Source: an uncultured Pseudomonadota bacterium
GTDB lineage: Bacteria; Pseudomonadota; Gammaproteobacteria; Steroidobacterales; Steroidobacteraceae
Reading direction: 5' to 3'
Assembly (NCBI GenBank): GCA_903832085.1
Contig: CAIKZZ010000045.1
Location: 18,654-82,653, forward strand
DNA: 64,000 bases
Position numbers and translations under genes: made by a program. The notes under the pieces are model-generated. The model searched no databases. It worked only from the letters and a program-made list of their open reading frames with translations, and was not told the DNA's origin. Below, piece by piece: positions 1 to 10,186 of the stretch (the stretch's first letter is position 1; every line of letters begins with the position of its first letter).

Positions 1-799
1 CGGAGTCATAAAGACGCGTTTCCTGACGAATAGTGCCGCCACCTTCAAGGACGTCTATCTGCCGCAGCACTTCGTAATTAATCGCTTTTTCGACATATCG
101 AAACGAGTTGACGTTCTTGATCTCACAGCGAGTTCCAAACTTCTCAGCGCCACGGCGACGAACCGATACGTTGGCGTCGCAGCGGAATGAGCCTTCCTGC
201 ATGTTGCCATCACAAATCTCAAGGTAACGCACCAGAGTGTGCATTTTCTTAAGGTATGAGACCGCCTCTTTTGCGGAGCGCATGTCAGGCTCAGATACGA
301 TTTCAAGCAGCGGTGTACCAGCACGATTAAGGTCAATGCCACTAGAGTTTAATAGACCCTCGTGCATCGACTTGCCTGCATCTTCTTCAAGATGAGCGCG
401 CGTAATACCAACGACTTTATGGGTACCGTCCTCGAGCAAGATCTCAAGTGAACCACGCTCAACGATTGGGCGCTCGTACTGACTAATCTGATAGCCTTTT
501 GGCAAATCAGGATAAAAATAGTTTTTTCGAGCGAAAACAGACGTCGACGCAATGGTGGCGCCCGTTGCGAGTCCAAACTTAACCGCCATGCGCACGGCTT
601 CTGCATTCAATACCGGCAAGACGCCTGGATAGCCTAGGTCAACTAGGTTCGCCTGGCTATTCGGGGATGCGCCATATTCGGTTGCAGAACCCGAAAAAAT
701 CTTTGAACGGGTGGCCAACTGGGCGTGAATCTCGAGCCCAATCACGACTTCCCAATCGCCCGTGGCAGCAGCATTCATTGGAGTAGCGGTATCGGTCAT
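1..799 (-). CDS. gatB: Aspartyl/glutamyl-tRNA amidotransferase subunit B (partial, C-terminus off the left edge)
   Basis: GatB binds mischarged Glu-tRNA(Gln) (or Asp-tRNA(Asn)) and, with GatA and GatC, converts it to the amide. About 266 residues are visible of a family that normally has about 480. The start is ATG at 799. The N-terminal catalytic domain is intact: [10 protein letters not shown] near residue 20, [15 protein letters not shown], then EIKNVNSFR and QETRLYD at the window edge. The missing part is the rest of the cradle domain and the C-terminal GatB/YqeY tRNA-binding domain. It lies 8 bp after gatA, so it is the third gene of gatC-gatA-gatB. Seen directly: an open frame across the whole segment. 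Family assignment is secure; the reading frame runs off the edge, so intactness of the 3' end cannot be judged. Confidence 0.96.
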   Translation of the reverse strand, partial: MTDTATPMNAAATGDWEVVIGLEIHAQLATRSKIFSGSATEYGASPNSQANLVDLGYPGVLPVLNAEAVRMAVKFGLATGATIASTSVFARKNYFYPDLPKGYQISQYERPIVERGSLEILLEDGTHKVVGITRAHLEEDAGKSMHEGLLNSSGIDLNRAGTPLLEIVSEPDMRSAKEAVSYLKKMHTLVRYLEICDGNMQEGSFRCDANVSVRRRGAEKFGTRCEIKNVNSFRYVEKAINYEVLRQIDVLEGGGTIRQETRLYDS

Positions 800-807
800 T
801 GAATTAC

Positions 808-2268
808 TCAGACGTAAGCTGCGGGCACACGCTGATGAAAATCAGTAACGGACTGATATCCATGTGCCGCTGATAAAATACGGCTCTCGCTAAAATGCGG
901 GCCGAGCAGTTGCAAGCCAACTGGCAGGTTCTGACTAAATCCACATGGGATTGACATCGCCGGCAACCCTGCGAGATTGGCGCCGATCGTATAAATATCG
1001 TTCAAATACATCGTAATCGGATCATCAACCTTGGACCCGATATCGAATGCGGTCGTGGGGCTCGTAGGGCCAATAAGCAAATCAGCCTGCGTAAAAGCGT
1101 GTTTAAACTCGGCACTGATTAGGTTGCGAACTTTCTGTGCTTGCAGGTAGTACGCATCATAATATCCCGCAGACAGCACATAGGTGCCTGTCATGATGCG
1201 ACGCTTTACTTCGTCACCAAAACCCTCGCCCCGCGACCTTTTGTAAAGATCCATCAAATCACGCGGCTCCTGACAGCGATAACCAAAGCGCACGCCATCA
1301 AAGCGCGATAGGTTTGATGAGCACTCTGCAGGGGCCACGACGTAATACGTAGGCACCGACAGGGGTAAATTAGGGCAACTGACATCCACGATCGTGGCGC
1401 CCAATGCGCGGTACTGCTCGATCGCAGCCTGAACCAATGCCCCAGTCGCAGTCTCAAGGCCCGGGCCAAAAAACTCGCGCACAACTCCAATGCGCAGCCC
1501 CTGCAACGGGGTGGTGAGCTCGGCGACATAATTCGGAACAGGCGCATTCACGCTCGTTGAATCCCGAGGATCAAATCCGGCCATCGCCTGCAGCAAATAG
1601 GCGCAGTCCGCAGCCGAAGCGGCCATGACACCCGCCTGATCTAAGCTTGAGGCAAACGCAATCATGCCGTACCGAGACACCCGACCGTAGGTGGGCTTGA
1701 TGCCGGAAATACCAACTAAAGCAGCAGGCTGGCGGATAGAACCGCCCGTATCAGTACCAGTCGCTACCGGCGCTAAGCGTGCCGCCACAGCGGCGGCCGA
1801 TCCACCTGAAGAGCCGCCAGGCACCTTCGCGAGGTCCCAAGGATTGCGGACGGGCCCAAAATAGCTCGTCTCATTCGACGAACCCATGGCAAATTCGTCC
1901 ATGTTGGTCTTACCAAGGGTTACCGTACCCGCCGCCTGCAGGCGCTCAACGATCGTCGCATCGTAAGGCGCCACAAACTCGCCCAGCATCTTGGAGCCAC
2001 AGGTCGTACGGACCCCATCAGTACAAAAAATGTCTTTATGGGCCAGCGGCAGCCCAGTTAACAGCACTGCCTGACCCGCCGACCGCGCGGCATCGGCCCG
2101 ACGTGCGTCAGCCAATGCACGCTCCGGCGTCACGGTGATATAGGCGTTAAGTGCTTCATTCATCAGGCCTATACGGGCCAAAAAGTGCTCAGTCAACTCG
2201 ACCGCTGAGAATTTTTTAGCGGCAAGCCCGGTCACAAGTTCGGCAACACTCAGCGTATGCAGACTCAC
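808..2268 (-). CDS. gatA: Glutamyl-tRNA(Gln)/aspartyl-tRNA(Asn) amidotransferase subunit A
   Basis: GatA is the glutaminase subunit of GatCAB; it releases ammonia from glutamine for amidation of tRNA-bound Glu or Asp. At 486 residues it has the family's full length. The amidase signature is complete: catalytic Lys in LAHKDIF (about residue 78), the [13 protein letters not shown] loop (about 152) and the cis-Ser/Ser pair in [12 protein letters not shown] (about 171). The start is GTG at 2268, overlapping the gatC stop as GTGA, which implies translational coupling. The gene follows gatC and precedes gatB in one minus-strand operon. Without a complete view of the tRNA synthetase set one cannot say whether the complex serves Gln, Asn or both. 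Confidence 0.98.
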   Translation of the reverse strand: MSLHTLSVAELVTGLAAKKFSAVELTEHFLARIGLMNEALNAYITVTPERALADARRADAARSAGQAVLLTGLPLAHKDIFCTDGVRTTCGSKMLGEFVAPYDATIVERLQAAGTVTLGKTNMDEFAMGSSNETSYFGPVRNPWDLAKVPGGSSGGSAAAVAARLAPVATGTDTGGSIRQPAALVGISGIKPTYGRVSRYGMIAFASSLDQAGVMAASAADCAYLLQAMAGFDPRDSTSVNAPVPNYVAELTTPLQGLRIGVVREFFGPGLETATGALVQAAIEQYRALGATIVDVSCPNLPLSVPTYYVVAPAECSSNLSRFDGVRFGYRCQEPRDLMDLYKRSRGEGFGDEVKRRIMTGTYVLSAGYYDAYYLQAQKVRNLISAEFKHAFTQADLLIGPTSPTTAFDIGSKVDDPITMYLNDIYTIGANLAGLPAMSIPCGFSQNLPVGLQLLGPHFSESRILSAAHGYQSVTDFHQRVPAAYV

Positions 2269-2555
2269 TCGATCACCTTTGGAACGACATAAAGACCAGC
2301 CGCGACTGAGACCGCATTTGCTTGATATTTGACGTGTTGATCCTGTTCCGTCACCTCATCCGGCCTTAAACGCTGCGCCTCGCCCGCCAATGGATGGGCC
2401 ATAGGCTCCACCCCCGTCGTTTGGGCGGCATTTAATTGCTCCACAAATGACAGAATTTTGGACAGGCTCTCGACATAGACCGGCAGCTGCGCCTCGGATA
2501 TTTCCAAGCGCGCGAGGTGGGCAATGCCCTCAACGTCTTTTCTGGTCAGGCTCAT
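2265..2555 (-). CDS. gatC: Glutamyl-tRNA(Gln) amidotransferase subunit C
   Basis: GatC is the small stabilising subunit that wraps GatA and contacts GatB. The product is 96 residues with the typical N-terminus [20 protein letters not shown], the central [15 protein letters not shown] segment and a C-terminal YVVPKVIE, the usual GatC ending. The frame is open up to 2597, but ATG 2555 matches the family N-terminus and lies below a plausible promoter whose -10 box overlaps 2597, so the longer start is unlikely. It is first gene of gatCAB and is divergent from mreB, with about 160 bp shared between the two start codons. Confidence 0.95.
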   Translation of the reverse strand: MSLTRKDVEGIAHLARLEISEAQLPVYVESLSKILSFVEQLNAAQTTGVEPMAHPLAGEAQRLRPDEVTEQDQHVKYQANAVSVAAGLYVVPKVIE

Positions 2556-2596
2556 TGATTTAGGGGGGCCACAGCGGGCGCTAAAAAACCTTAGCA

Positions 2597-2625
2597 ATCA
2601 TACACGTTGGCTTGTGAATTGTCGT
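2597..2625 (-). promoter_or_regulatory. Candidate sigma-70 promoter of gatCAB
   Basis: Read on the minus strand, ACGACA (2625-2620, 4 of 6 matches to the -35 consensus) is followed after 17 bp by TATGAT (2602-2597, 5 of 6 to the -10 consensus). A transcript would start around 2590 and leave a leader of about 35 nt before gatC ATG 2555. This is a consensus match by eye only. Confidence 0.4.
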
Positions 2626-2637
2626 GTCCGTTGTTAG

Positions 2638-3759
<1,122 letters not shown>

Positions 3760-3780
3760 TCGCTTAGGCGAGGCGCCAGG

Positions 3781-4710
3781 TTGCCAGCCCTAAGAGAGCC
3801 TGGCGCGCGCTATGCGCCGCCGCGCGTGTCAACGCTCGGCCTGCGCGCGCTAGCATTAATTGCAACTTCCATCGGCCTGCTGGTTGTCGACTATCGACAT
3901 CACGAGCTTGCTTGGATACGCGCATCCTTAACGTCCGCTGCATGGCCTCTACAATCTGCTGTGCATTTACCCTCAGCGGCATGGCACTGGTTTACGGATG
4001 CCGGCGCCACACGCGCACAGTTACGGACAGAAAATGAAGAGCTAAAGTTAGCGGCACGTAGCGATCAGCTAAGACTGCTGCGACTTGAGGCTGTGCAACG
4101 CGAGAATGTACGTTTGCTCGAACTCCTTAATGCGACGCCACGCGATGCCGAAAAATCTCAGGTCGCAACGATTTTGAGGGTCGATCTTGACCCTCTGCGA
4201 CATAGAGTACTTATCGATCGGGGCGCGCGCGATGGCGTCACTCGCGGCCAGCCCGTCATTGATGCACACGGCGTTTTTGGTCAGGTCACCAATGTCAGCC
4301 CGATCGGCGCTGAGATTATTCTACTGTCGGATCCAAGCCATGCCATTCCTGTGCAAATTGAGCGCAACGGCCTACGCACTATTGCGGTTGGCACGGGGGA
4401 TGCCTTGCGACTGTCTCTGCCGTATTTGCCGCGTAACGCAGATATCAAGGTTGATGATCACTTAGTAAGCTCAGGCCTCGACGGCATTTTCCCAGAAGGC
4501 TATCCCGTTGCGCGCATCCTTGAGGTCAAGCGTGACCCAAGCCAACCACTCGCCAGCGTTCTTGCAGAACCGACGGCAGCATTAGATCGCGACAGAGAAG
4601 TGATGCTGATCTGGTTGCATCAACGGGTGTCAGCAGCCGAGGCAGCGGCAGCACAAGTACTGCCGGCGCCGAACAGCAATGATGCTCCGCACACGAGTGC
4701 CGCTCGATGA
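3781..4710 (+). CDS. mreC: Rod shape-determining protein MreC
   Basis: MreC is the bitopic periplasmic scaffold that activates PBP2 in the Rod complex. The 309-residue protein shows a short cytoplasmic N-terminus, one membrane segment (about residues 20-38, ALALIATSIGLLVV), a Leu/Glu-rich coiled coil (about 75-115) and the beta-barrel MreC domain with IDRGARDGV, GVFGQVTNV and SSGLDGIFPEGYPVARI. The start is TTG at 3781, 21 bp after mreB, preceded by AGGCG; a GTG start at 3826 would remove only part of the cytoplasmic tail. The C-terminal 20 residues are Ala-rich and of low complexity. Its stop overlaps mreD as ATGA. Confidence 0.96.
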   Translation: MPALREPGARYAPPRVSTLGLRALALIATSIGLLVVDYRHHELAWIRASLTSAAWPLQSAVHLPSAAWHWFTDAGATRAQLRTENEELKLAARSDQLRLLRLEAVQRENVRLLELLNATPRDAEKSQVATILRVDLDPLRHRVLIDRGARDGVTRGQPVIDAHGVFGQVTNVSPIGAEIILLSDPSHAIPVQIERNGLRTIAVGTGDALRLSLPYLPRNADIKVDDHLVSSGLDGIFPEGYPVARILEVKRDPSQPLASVLAEPTAALDRDREVMLIWLHQRVSAAEAAAAQVLPAPNSNDAPHTSAAR

Positions 4711-5183
4711 TCCAGCAAGACACATCGCGCTGGGCCATTTCGCTCATTTCGTTAGCAGCACTGCTGGCGGCAATAATTCCTCTACCTAATGCCCTTGATA
4801 TCCTACGGCCAGACTTGCTAGCGCTTGTCATCATCTGGTTTGCGGTGATGCAGCCGCGCGCTATGGGGCTTGGGTATGCTTGGTGCGCGGGACTTGCCAT
4901 GGATGCCATGCGCGGACCCTCTTTAGGAGAACATGCTCTAACCTACGTTGTGGTTGCCTATATTGCTCATCGCACGTATTTACGCTTTCGCATGTTTCCG
5001 CTTGGTCAACAATGTCTATTCGTGATGGTAATGCTCGGCGCACAAGAGGCGTTACTATTCTGGATTGATGGCGTCACCGGACACGCAATGCTGGACTGGA
5101 GACGCTGGCTACCGATGGTGACCGGAGCAATCGTCTGGCCAGTAGTAGCGAGCGCACTTAAGACGCTCGCAAGCAAAGATTAA
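4707..5183 (+). CDS. mreD: Rod shape-determining protein MreD
   Basis: MreD is the polytopic inner-membrane subunit of the Rod complex. The product is 158 residues and consists almost wholly of hydrophobic segments (about five or six helices), with the family features LPNALDILRPDLLALVIIWF and GLGYAWCAGLAMDAMRGPSLGEHAL; the latter matches the conserved GxxxDxxxGxxLGxxAL helix. ATG 4707 overlaps the mreC stop (ATGA) and mrdA begins 4 bp after its stop, so it is co-translated with both. Sequence conservation in MreD is generally weak; hydrophobicity, length and position make the call firm. Confidence 0.94.
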   Translation: MIQQDTSRWAISLISLAALLAAIIPLPNALDILRPDLLALVIIWFAVMQPRAMGLGYAWCAGLAMDAMRGPSLGEHALTYVVVAYIAHRTYLRFRMFPLGQQCLFVMVMLGAQEALLFWIDGVTGHAMLDWRRWLPMVTGAIVWPVVASALKTLASKD

Positions 5184-5187
5184 CTCG

Positions 5188-7083
5188 ATGAGGCGTACCG
5201 CTCGCATCAAAGATCATGCGCGTGAAAAACGCCTATATACGGACCGCGCTTTCATAACGGCGATTTCAGTAGGCATCATGCTACTTGGGATTGTCTTGCG
5301 CTTGTTCTGGCTGGAAGGCGTGCGCCATAGCTATTACACCGAGCTATCACAGGGAAATCGCGTTCGCCTTGAGGCATTAAACCCTGATCGCGGGCTCATC
5401 TATGACCGCTCAGGCACTGTGATTGCAGAAAACACTCCTGCGTACCAACTCGAGCTCACGCCTGAACAAGTGCCAAATGTGCCAGATACGCTGAATCGTC
5501 TCGCGGCACTCGGTCTGATTGAGGTAGACCAGGTCCCTGCATTGCGACGATTGATTCGTGCTGGACGAAAATTTGAGGCCATTCCACTACGTCTATCGCT
5601 ATCAGATATTGATATTGCGAAATTCGCTGCGCGCCAGCACGACTTCCCGGGAGTCGCCCTGCAGACTCGGTTAGCGCGCTGGTACCCATTTGGGAATGTG
5701 GGTGCCCACATGCTCGGCTATGTAGCTGCAATTTCCGAAGAAGACCTAAGTCACATCAGTACCGACGAGTATGCCGGTTCGTCAGTCATAGGTAAAACCG
5801 GTCTAGAAAACACCTATGAGCAGCAACTGCATGGCACTACTGGATTTCAGCAAATACTAGTCAATGCGCAAGGCAGGCATGTAGATCGTCTGGGTGGCAC
5901 TACTATTAAGTTAAGTACCAAACAGCCAAGCGCCGGTAGCGATCTGTTCCTCGGTCTTGATATGCGCATCCAGCAAATTGCTGAGGAAGCACTTGCAGGC
6001 CATCGTGGCGCATTGATTGCACTCGATCCAATGACAGGCGATGTGATTGCACTCGCATCGGTGCCAAGTTTTGATCCAAATAAATTTACTCGCGGCATTT
6101 CAACGCACGAGTATGCACAGCTACGCGACGATCCAAATAGACCCCTATTTAACCGCGCACTGCGTGGCACCTACCCACCGGGCTCAACGGTAAAGCCCCT
6201 CATGGCCTTAGCGGGACTTGAATACGGCGCGATTGAGCCGAACACCACTCGTTTATGTCGCGGTTACTACACCCTCCCAGGCTCGTCCCATGAGTACCAC
6301 GACTGGAAAAAGGACGGCCACGGTTCCGTTGATATGCGTCGCGCCATCGCGACCTCATGCGATGTCTATTTCTATGGGCTTGCTGAGACATTAGGCATTG
6401 ATCGCATGCATGATGCCATGGTCAATCTGGGCTTTGGCAAGCTAACGGGTATCGACGTCACAGGTGAGCGCGCCGGCCTGATGCCATCTGCCGAGTGGAA
6501 GCGTCAAACCTACAAACAAAACTGGTTTCCAGGTGAAACAGTGATCGTGGGCATTGGCCAAGGATATCTACTTGCCACTCCATTGCAGCTTGCACACGCT
6601 ACCGCGATACTCGCAGCCCGAGGCAAAAACTTTCGGCCACGACTCGTGACCGCCATACGCGATGCCACGACACGAGAAATTAAAAAATTGCCGCCAATCG
6701 AGGATCCTGCCGTTTCTATTAAGGATCCCGGTAACTGGGAAGTGATTGTTGAGGGCATGGAGATGGCCACCGAGGCTGGCGGCACCGCAGCGGCAGGACT
6801 CGGTCGTGGAACAGCCTATCGAATTGCGGCGAAAACTGGCACGGCGCAGGTTTTCAGCCTTGGTCAAAATGAAAAGTACAATGCAAATGATGTCGATGAA
6901 AAACTACGAGATCACGCTCTATTTGTCGCGTTCGCCCCCGCCGAGGCGCCTAAAATAGTCGTTGCCATCCTCGTCGAAAATGGCGGGCATGGAGGCACCG
7001 TTGCGGCGCCTATCGCACGACGTATCTTTGATGCCTATTTACTTGGCGAATACGGCCAACCATCGACAAAAGCTCGCAAGTAA
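5188..7083 (+). CDS. mrdA: Penicillin-binding protein 2 (elongasome DD-transpeptidase)
   Basis: PBP2 cross-links peptidoglycan during lateral-wall growth as partner of RodA and MreC. The 631-residue product has one N-terminal membrane anchor (about residues 27-47), the PBP dimerisation/pedestal region (VRLEALNPDRGLIYDRSG) and the transpeptidase domain. The three active-site motifs are present: Ser333 in PPGSTVK (SxxK), Ser390-Cys-Asp392 (the SxD motif usual for PBP2) and Lys549 in KTGTAQ. Length and motif spacing fit enterobacterial PBP2 closely. It begins 4 bp after mreD and ends 3 bp before rodA, in the usual pbp2-rodA pairing. Confidence 0.98.
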   Translation: MRRTARIKDHAREKRLYTDRAFITAISVGIMLLGIVLRLFWLEGVRHSYYTELSQGNRVRLEALNPDRGLIYDRSGTVIAENTPAYQLELTPEQVPNVPDTLNRLAALGLIEVDQVPALRRLIRAGRKFEAIPLRLSLSDIDIAKFAARQHDFPGVALQTRLARWYPFGNVGAHMLGYVAAISEEDLSHISTDEYAGSSVIGKTGLENTYEQQLHGTTGFQQILVNAQGRHVDRLGGTTIKLSTKQPSAGSDLFLGLDMRIQQIAEEALAGHRGALIALDPMTGDVIALASVPSFDPNKFTRGISTHEYAQLRDDPNRPLFNRALRGTYPPGSTVKPLMALAGLEYGAIEPNTTRLCRGYYTLPGSSHEYHDWKKDGHGSVDMRRAIATSCDVYFYGLAETLGIDRMHDAMVNLGFGKLTGIDVTGERAGLMPSAEWKRQTYKQNWFPGETVIVGIGQGYLLATPLQLAHATAILAARGKNFRPRLVTAIRDATTREIKKLPPIEDPAVSIKDPGNWEVIVEGMEMATEAGGTAAAGLGRGTAYRIAAKTGTAQVFSLGQNEKYNANDVDEKLRDHALFVAFAPAEAPKIVVAILVENGGHGGTVAAPIARRIFDAYLLGEYGQPSTKARK

Positions 7084-7086
7084 CCT

Positions 7087-8223
7087 ATGTCGAAAATTTT
7101 TACGCCAGGCTCCTCCGCAAGAAACATGCTGTCGCTGGCAGCAGTAGCAATGCGCCGCTTGCATCTGGATGGAATGTTACTTGGCTCGCTCGGCGCCGTG
7201 GCCTGCTTCGGTCTATTCGTACTATATAGCGCGTTGGGTGAAAACTTAGCCCAGTGGGTCGGGCAGGTCGGACGACTCGCACTGGCTGTTGTTACGCTAA
7301 TACTTATTGCTCAAACGCCACCGGCATGGCTACGACGATTGTCACCATTTATTTATGGCATCGGCATCATCCTTTTGATCGTTGTGATGCTGCACGGGCA
7401 CATTGGCAAAGGTGCTCAACGCTGGCTGATCATAGGACCACTACGATTTCAGCCTTCAGAGCTTATGAAAATTGGAGTGCCAATGATGTGCGCGTGGTTT
7501 TTGCATACTCGACCACTACCGCCACGGCTACATGAAGTACTAGTGCTGCTCCTGATTATTCTCGTGCCGAGCCTTATCATTGCAAAGCAGCCGGACCTTG
7601 GCACTGCGCTACTGGTTGCGGCTTCAGGGATCCTGGTGATCTTTTTAGCGGGCCTTTCGCGCGGCGTGATTGCAACCGGCATTATTGCCTTTGGGAGCGC
7701 CTTACCCGTAGCTTGGCACTTCATGCATGACTATCAAAAGCAACGCCTGCTGACCTTCCTTGACCCCTCTCAAGACCCGCTCGGGGCCGGCTATCACAGC
7801 ATTCAATCGCAAATCGCGATAGGCTCTGGCGGTCTTTTTGGTAAAGGCTGGATGAATGGCAGCCAGGCTCAACTCGAGTTTCTTCCAGAACGTTCAACTG
7901 ACTTTATTTTTGCGGTGGTCGGCGAAGAGTTGGGTTTTTTTGGGCAACTCTTACTCATAGGACTGTACGCCGCGGTCATCGGCCGAGCGCTATATCTGGC
8001 GTCTGAAGCCCAAGATACCTATGCGCGATTAGTCTGTGGCAGTATCGCGCTCACGGTTTTTGTTTATGTGTTCGTCAATATGGGGATGGTTAGCGGCATT
8101 CTCCCTGTGGTCGGCGTCCCGTTACCGCTAGTGAGCTACGGCGGTACCGCGATGGTGACGCTGATGGCAAGTTTTGGAGTCCTCATGTCATTGCACAGAC
8201 ACCGTAAACTAGTGGGCGCCTAA
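7087..8223 (+). CDS. rodA: Rod-shape SEDS glycosyltransferase RodA
   Basis: RodA polymerises lipid II into glycan strands at the lateral wall, partnered by PBP2. The product is 378 residues with about ten membrane helices. SEDS signatures are clear: GKGAQRWLIIGPLRFQPSE (extracellular loop 1), KQPDLGTALL (catalytic-Asp helix region), the long loop with STDFIFAVVGEELGF, and the C-terminal GMVSGILPVVGVPLPLVSYGG. The start is ATG 7087, 3 bp after mrdA. The stop overlaps mltB in a TAATG arrangement. Confidence 0.98.
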   Translation: MSKIFTPGSSARNMLSLAAVAMRRLHLDGMLLGSLGAVACFGLFVLYSALGENLAQWVGQVGRLALAVVTLILIAQTPPAWLRRLSPFIYGIGIILLIVVMLHGHIGKGAQRWLIIGPLRFQPSELMKIGVPMMCAWFLHTRPLPPRLHEVLVLLLIILVPSLIIAKQPDLGTALLVAASGILVIFLAGLSRGVIATGIIAFGSALPVAWHFMHDYQKQRLLTFLDPSQDPLGAGYHSIQSQIAIGSGGLFGKGWMNGSQAQLEFLPERSTDFIFAVVGEELGFFGQLLLIGLYAAVIGRALYLASEAQDTYARLVCGSIALTVFVYVFVNMGMVSGILPVVGVPLPLVSYGGTAMVTLMASFGVLMSLHRHRKLVGA

Positions 8224-9251
8224 TGAGATCAACACGAGGCCTGATGCACTATGCCTTAGCTCTCCTACTGATGTGGACGCTACCATCGTTTGCGGCTACA
8301 TTGAGCTTGGAGAAACCTGACGTACAGGCATTCATTAATGAGGTGGTTATACGCGATCATCTTGATCGTCAGTGGGTAACAAACGTACTTTCGCATGCTG
8401 ATTTTAAGCAGTCTATTGTCGATACAATGTCAAAACCCGCCGAGCATGTACGTGCTTGGCACGAATACCGGGCAATTTTTATCACCGAGCGGCGTATTCG
8501 CGAGGGCCGTGAGTTTTTTGTCGAGCACCGTGATCAACTTGAAGACGCAAGCCGCAAAACCGGTGTGCCGCCAGAGATCATCTGTGCGATTGTGGGCGTT
8601 GAGACGTCCTATGGGAAAATTACCGGCTCGTATCGGGTCCTTGACGCGCTTGCGACACTTGCTTTTGATTACCCACCACGCGCTAGCTATTTTCGGGGTG
8701 AACTCGAACAATTTTTGCTCCTTTCCAGGGAAGCAAAATTTGATCCGCTAAAAGTGACGGGCTCCTATGGCGGAGCAATGGGCGCACCTCAATTCATGCC
8801 ACGTAGCTACCGCGAGTTTGCTGCTGATGGTGACAAAGATGGTCGAATCGACCTGTGGAATAGCTGGCCCGATATCATTCAAAGCGTTGCACGCTACTTT
8901 GTGATCCACGGCTGGAAGACCGGCGAACCTGTAGTAGCGAAAGCCGACCTGTGGTATCCAGACGTGTCTGATTTACCAGCGGGTCGCATTGATTTGACGG
9001 AGAGTGCGGGCTCGCTGCGCAACAAGGGGGTCCTATTTGACGTCCCCATCAGAAATGAGACCCCTGCGGTTTTTTTGGCCTTACGCGATACTGATGGACC
9101 AACCTACCGAGTGGGCTTTCATAATTTTTGGGTGATTACACGCTATAACCACAGCAATATGTATGCACTAGCCGTCAGCGAGCTTGCAGAAGCAATTGCA
9201 GCAGGGCCACTTCCAGCCACAGCAATCGCTGCCCAAACCACCCACCCATGA
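8223..9251 (+). CDS. mltB: Lytic murein transglycosylase B
   Basis: MltB-type enzymes cleave the MurNAc-GlcNAc bond with formation of 1,6-anhydroMurNAc. The 342-residue product has a Sec signal peptide (LALLLMWTLPSFAA, cleavage about residue 25) without a lipobox cysteine, so this is a soluble periplasmic version (Slt35-like) rather than a lipoprotein. Catalytic Glu127 lies in IVGVETSYG; GGAMGAPQFMPRSYREFAADGDGD-like sequence (DGDKDGRIDLWNS) is the EF-hand-like calcium loop of the family. ATG 8223 overlaps the rodA stop, and its own stop overlaps rlpA as ATGA. The place in the mre-rod operon matches the order in many gammaproteobacteria. Confidence 0.95.
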   Translation: MRSTRGLMHYALALLLMWTLPSFAATLSLEKPDVQAFINEVVIRDHLDRQWVTNVLSHADFKQSIVDTMSKPAEHVRAWHEYRAIFITERRIREGREFFVEHRDQLEDASRKTGVPPEIICAIVGVETSYGKITGSYRVLDALATLAFDYPPRASYFRGELEQFLLLSREAKFDPLKVTGSYGGAMGAPQFMPRSYREFAADGDKDGRIDLWNSWPDIIQSVARYFVIHGWKTGEPVVAKADLWYPDVSDLPAGRIDLTESAGSLRNKGVLFDVPIRNETPAVFLALRDTDGPTYRVGFHNFWVITRYNHSNMYALAVSELAEAIAAGPLPATAIAAQTTHP

Positions 9252-10093
9252 ACCCGGCGCATCCTCACAACACAGCCATACGCGGCAGCCTTGCCGCTCT
9301 ACTACTGCTTACCATCGCTGCCTGCAGTACGCCTCCACGACGACCACCTGTGTCGCCACCGGCCGACCGATCACTGCCAGCGCTCACCCCTCCAGCCGTA
9401 GCACGTACCCGACCGAGTGATAGCGAGCTACTCAAGTTATCTGACGCAATCCCTAAGCCGGAGCCCCGCTCGGCACTCGGCAATCCCCCCTTTTATGAAG
9501 TCATGGGGCAGCGCTACACCGTTCTCAATGACCCTGCAGGCTACGTCGAGCGTGGCGTTGCGTCTTGGTATGGGCCTGATTTTCATGGCCAACAAACCAG
9601 TATTGGTGAACCGTACGACATGTACACGATGACTGCGGCCCATAAAACGCTTCCGCTGCCCGCCTATGCGCGCGTGACCAACCTCACAAATGGACGCTCC
9701 ATCGTCGTGCGGCTCAACGATCGAGGTCCTTTTAAGGCAAACCGGATCATTGACCTGTCCTACGCTGCAGCCTTGCGACTCGACATGGTACGTTCCGGCA
9801 CAACCCTAGTTGAAGTAGCCACCCTACAACCCGACGGACCCGCACCAGGGATACCAAAGCCCAGCGAGATATATGCCCAAGTAGGGGCCTTCTCTCTTGA
9901 GACAAACGCTTTGAAATTAAAAGACCGGCTCGTGGCAGCTGGTCTATCGGGCGTCTTTGTCAAAAGCGAAACAACCCGCGGAAAACCACTGCATCGCGTG
10001 CGCATTGGGCCAATCGAGTCTGTATCGGCATACGATGCGTTAGTAAATCAGCTGCACGCACTGTCCATCAATCAGGTGACTCTCGGGATGTAA
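9248..10093 (+). CDS. rlpA: Septal ring lytic transglycosylase RlpA family lipoprotein (DPBB + SPOR)
   Basis: RlpA is an outer-membrane lipoprotein; the Pseudomonas homologue cuts naked (denuded) glycan strands at the septum. Here a lipoprotein signal ends in the lipobox TIAAC (Cys about 26). A Pro-rich linker follows, then a double-psi beta-barrel (about residues 95-185; GVASWYGPDFHGQQTS, RLNDRGPFKANRIIDLS) and a C-terminal SPOR domain (about 205-280; YAQVGAFSLETNA, HRVRIGPIES). The SPOR domain targets denuded glycan at division sites. The conserved catalytic-type Asp in NDRGPF is present. ATG 9248 overlaps the mltB stop. Confidence 0.95.
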   Translation: MNPAHPHNTAIRGSLAALLLLTIAACSTPPRRPPVSPPADRSLPALTPPAVARTRPSDSELLKLSDAIPKPEPRSALGNPPFYEVMGQRYTVLNDPAGYVERGVASWYGPDFHGQQTSIGEPYDMYTMTAAHKTLPLPAYARVTNLTNGRSIVVRLNDRGPFKANRIIDLSYAAALRLDMVRSGTTLVEVATLQPDGPAPGIPKPSEIYAQVGAFSLETNALKLKDRLVAAGLSGVFVKSETTRGKPLHRVRIGPIESVSAYDALVNQLHALSINQVTLGM

Positions 10094-10186
10094 TCCCACG
10101 CGTGTCAGAAAGTTCGCCCTTGTGAGGACGGCAAGCTCGGCACGCGGTAAACTGGGCCCACTTTATTTACATAGTTGCCGAGCCGT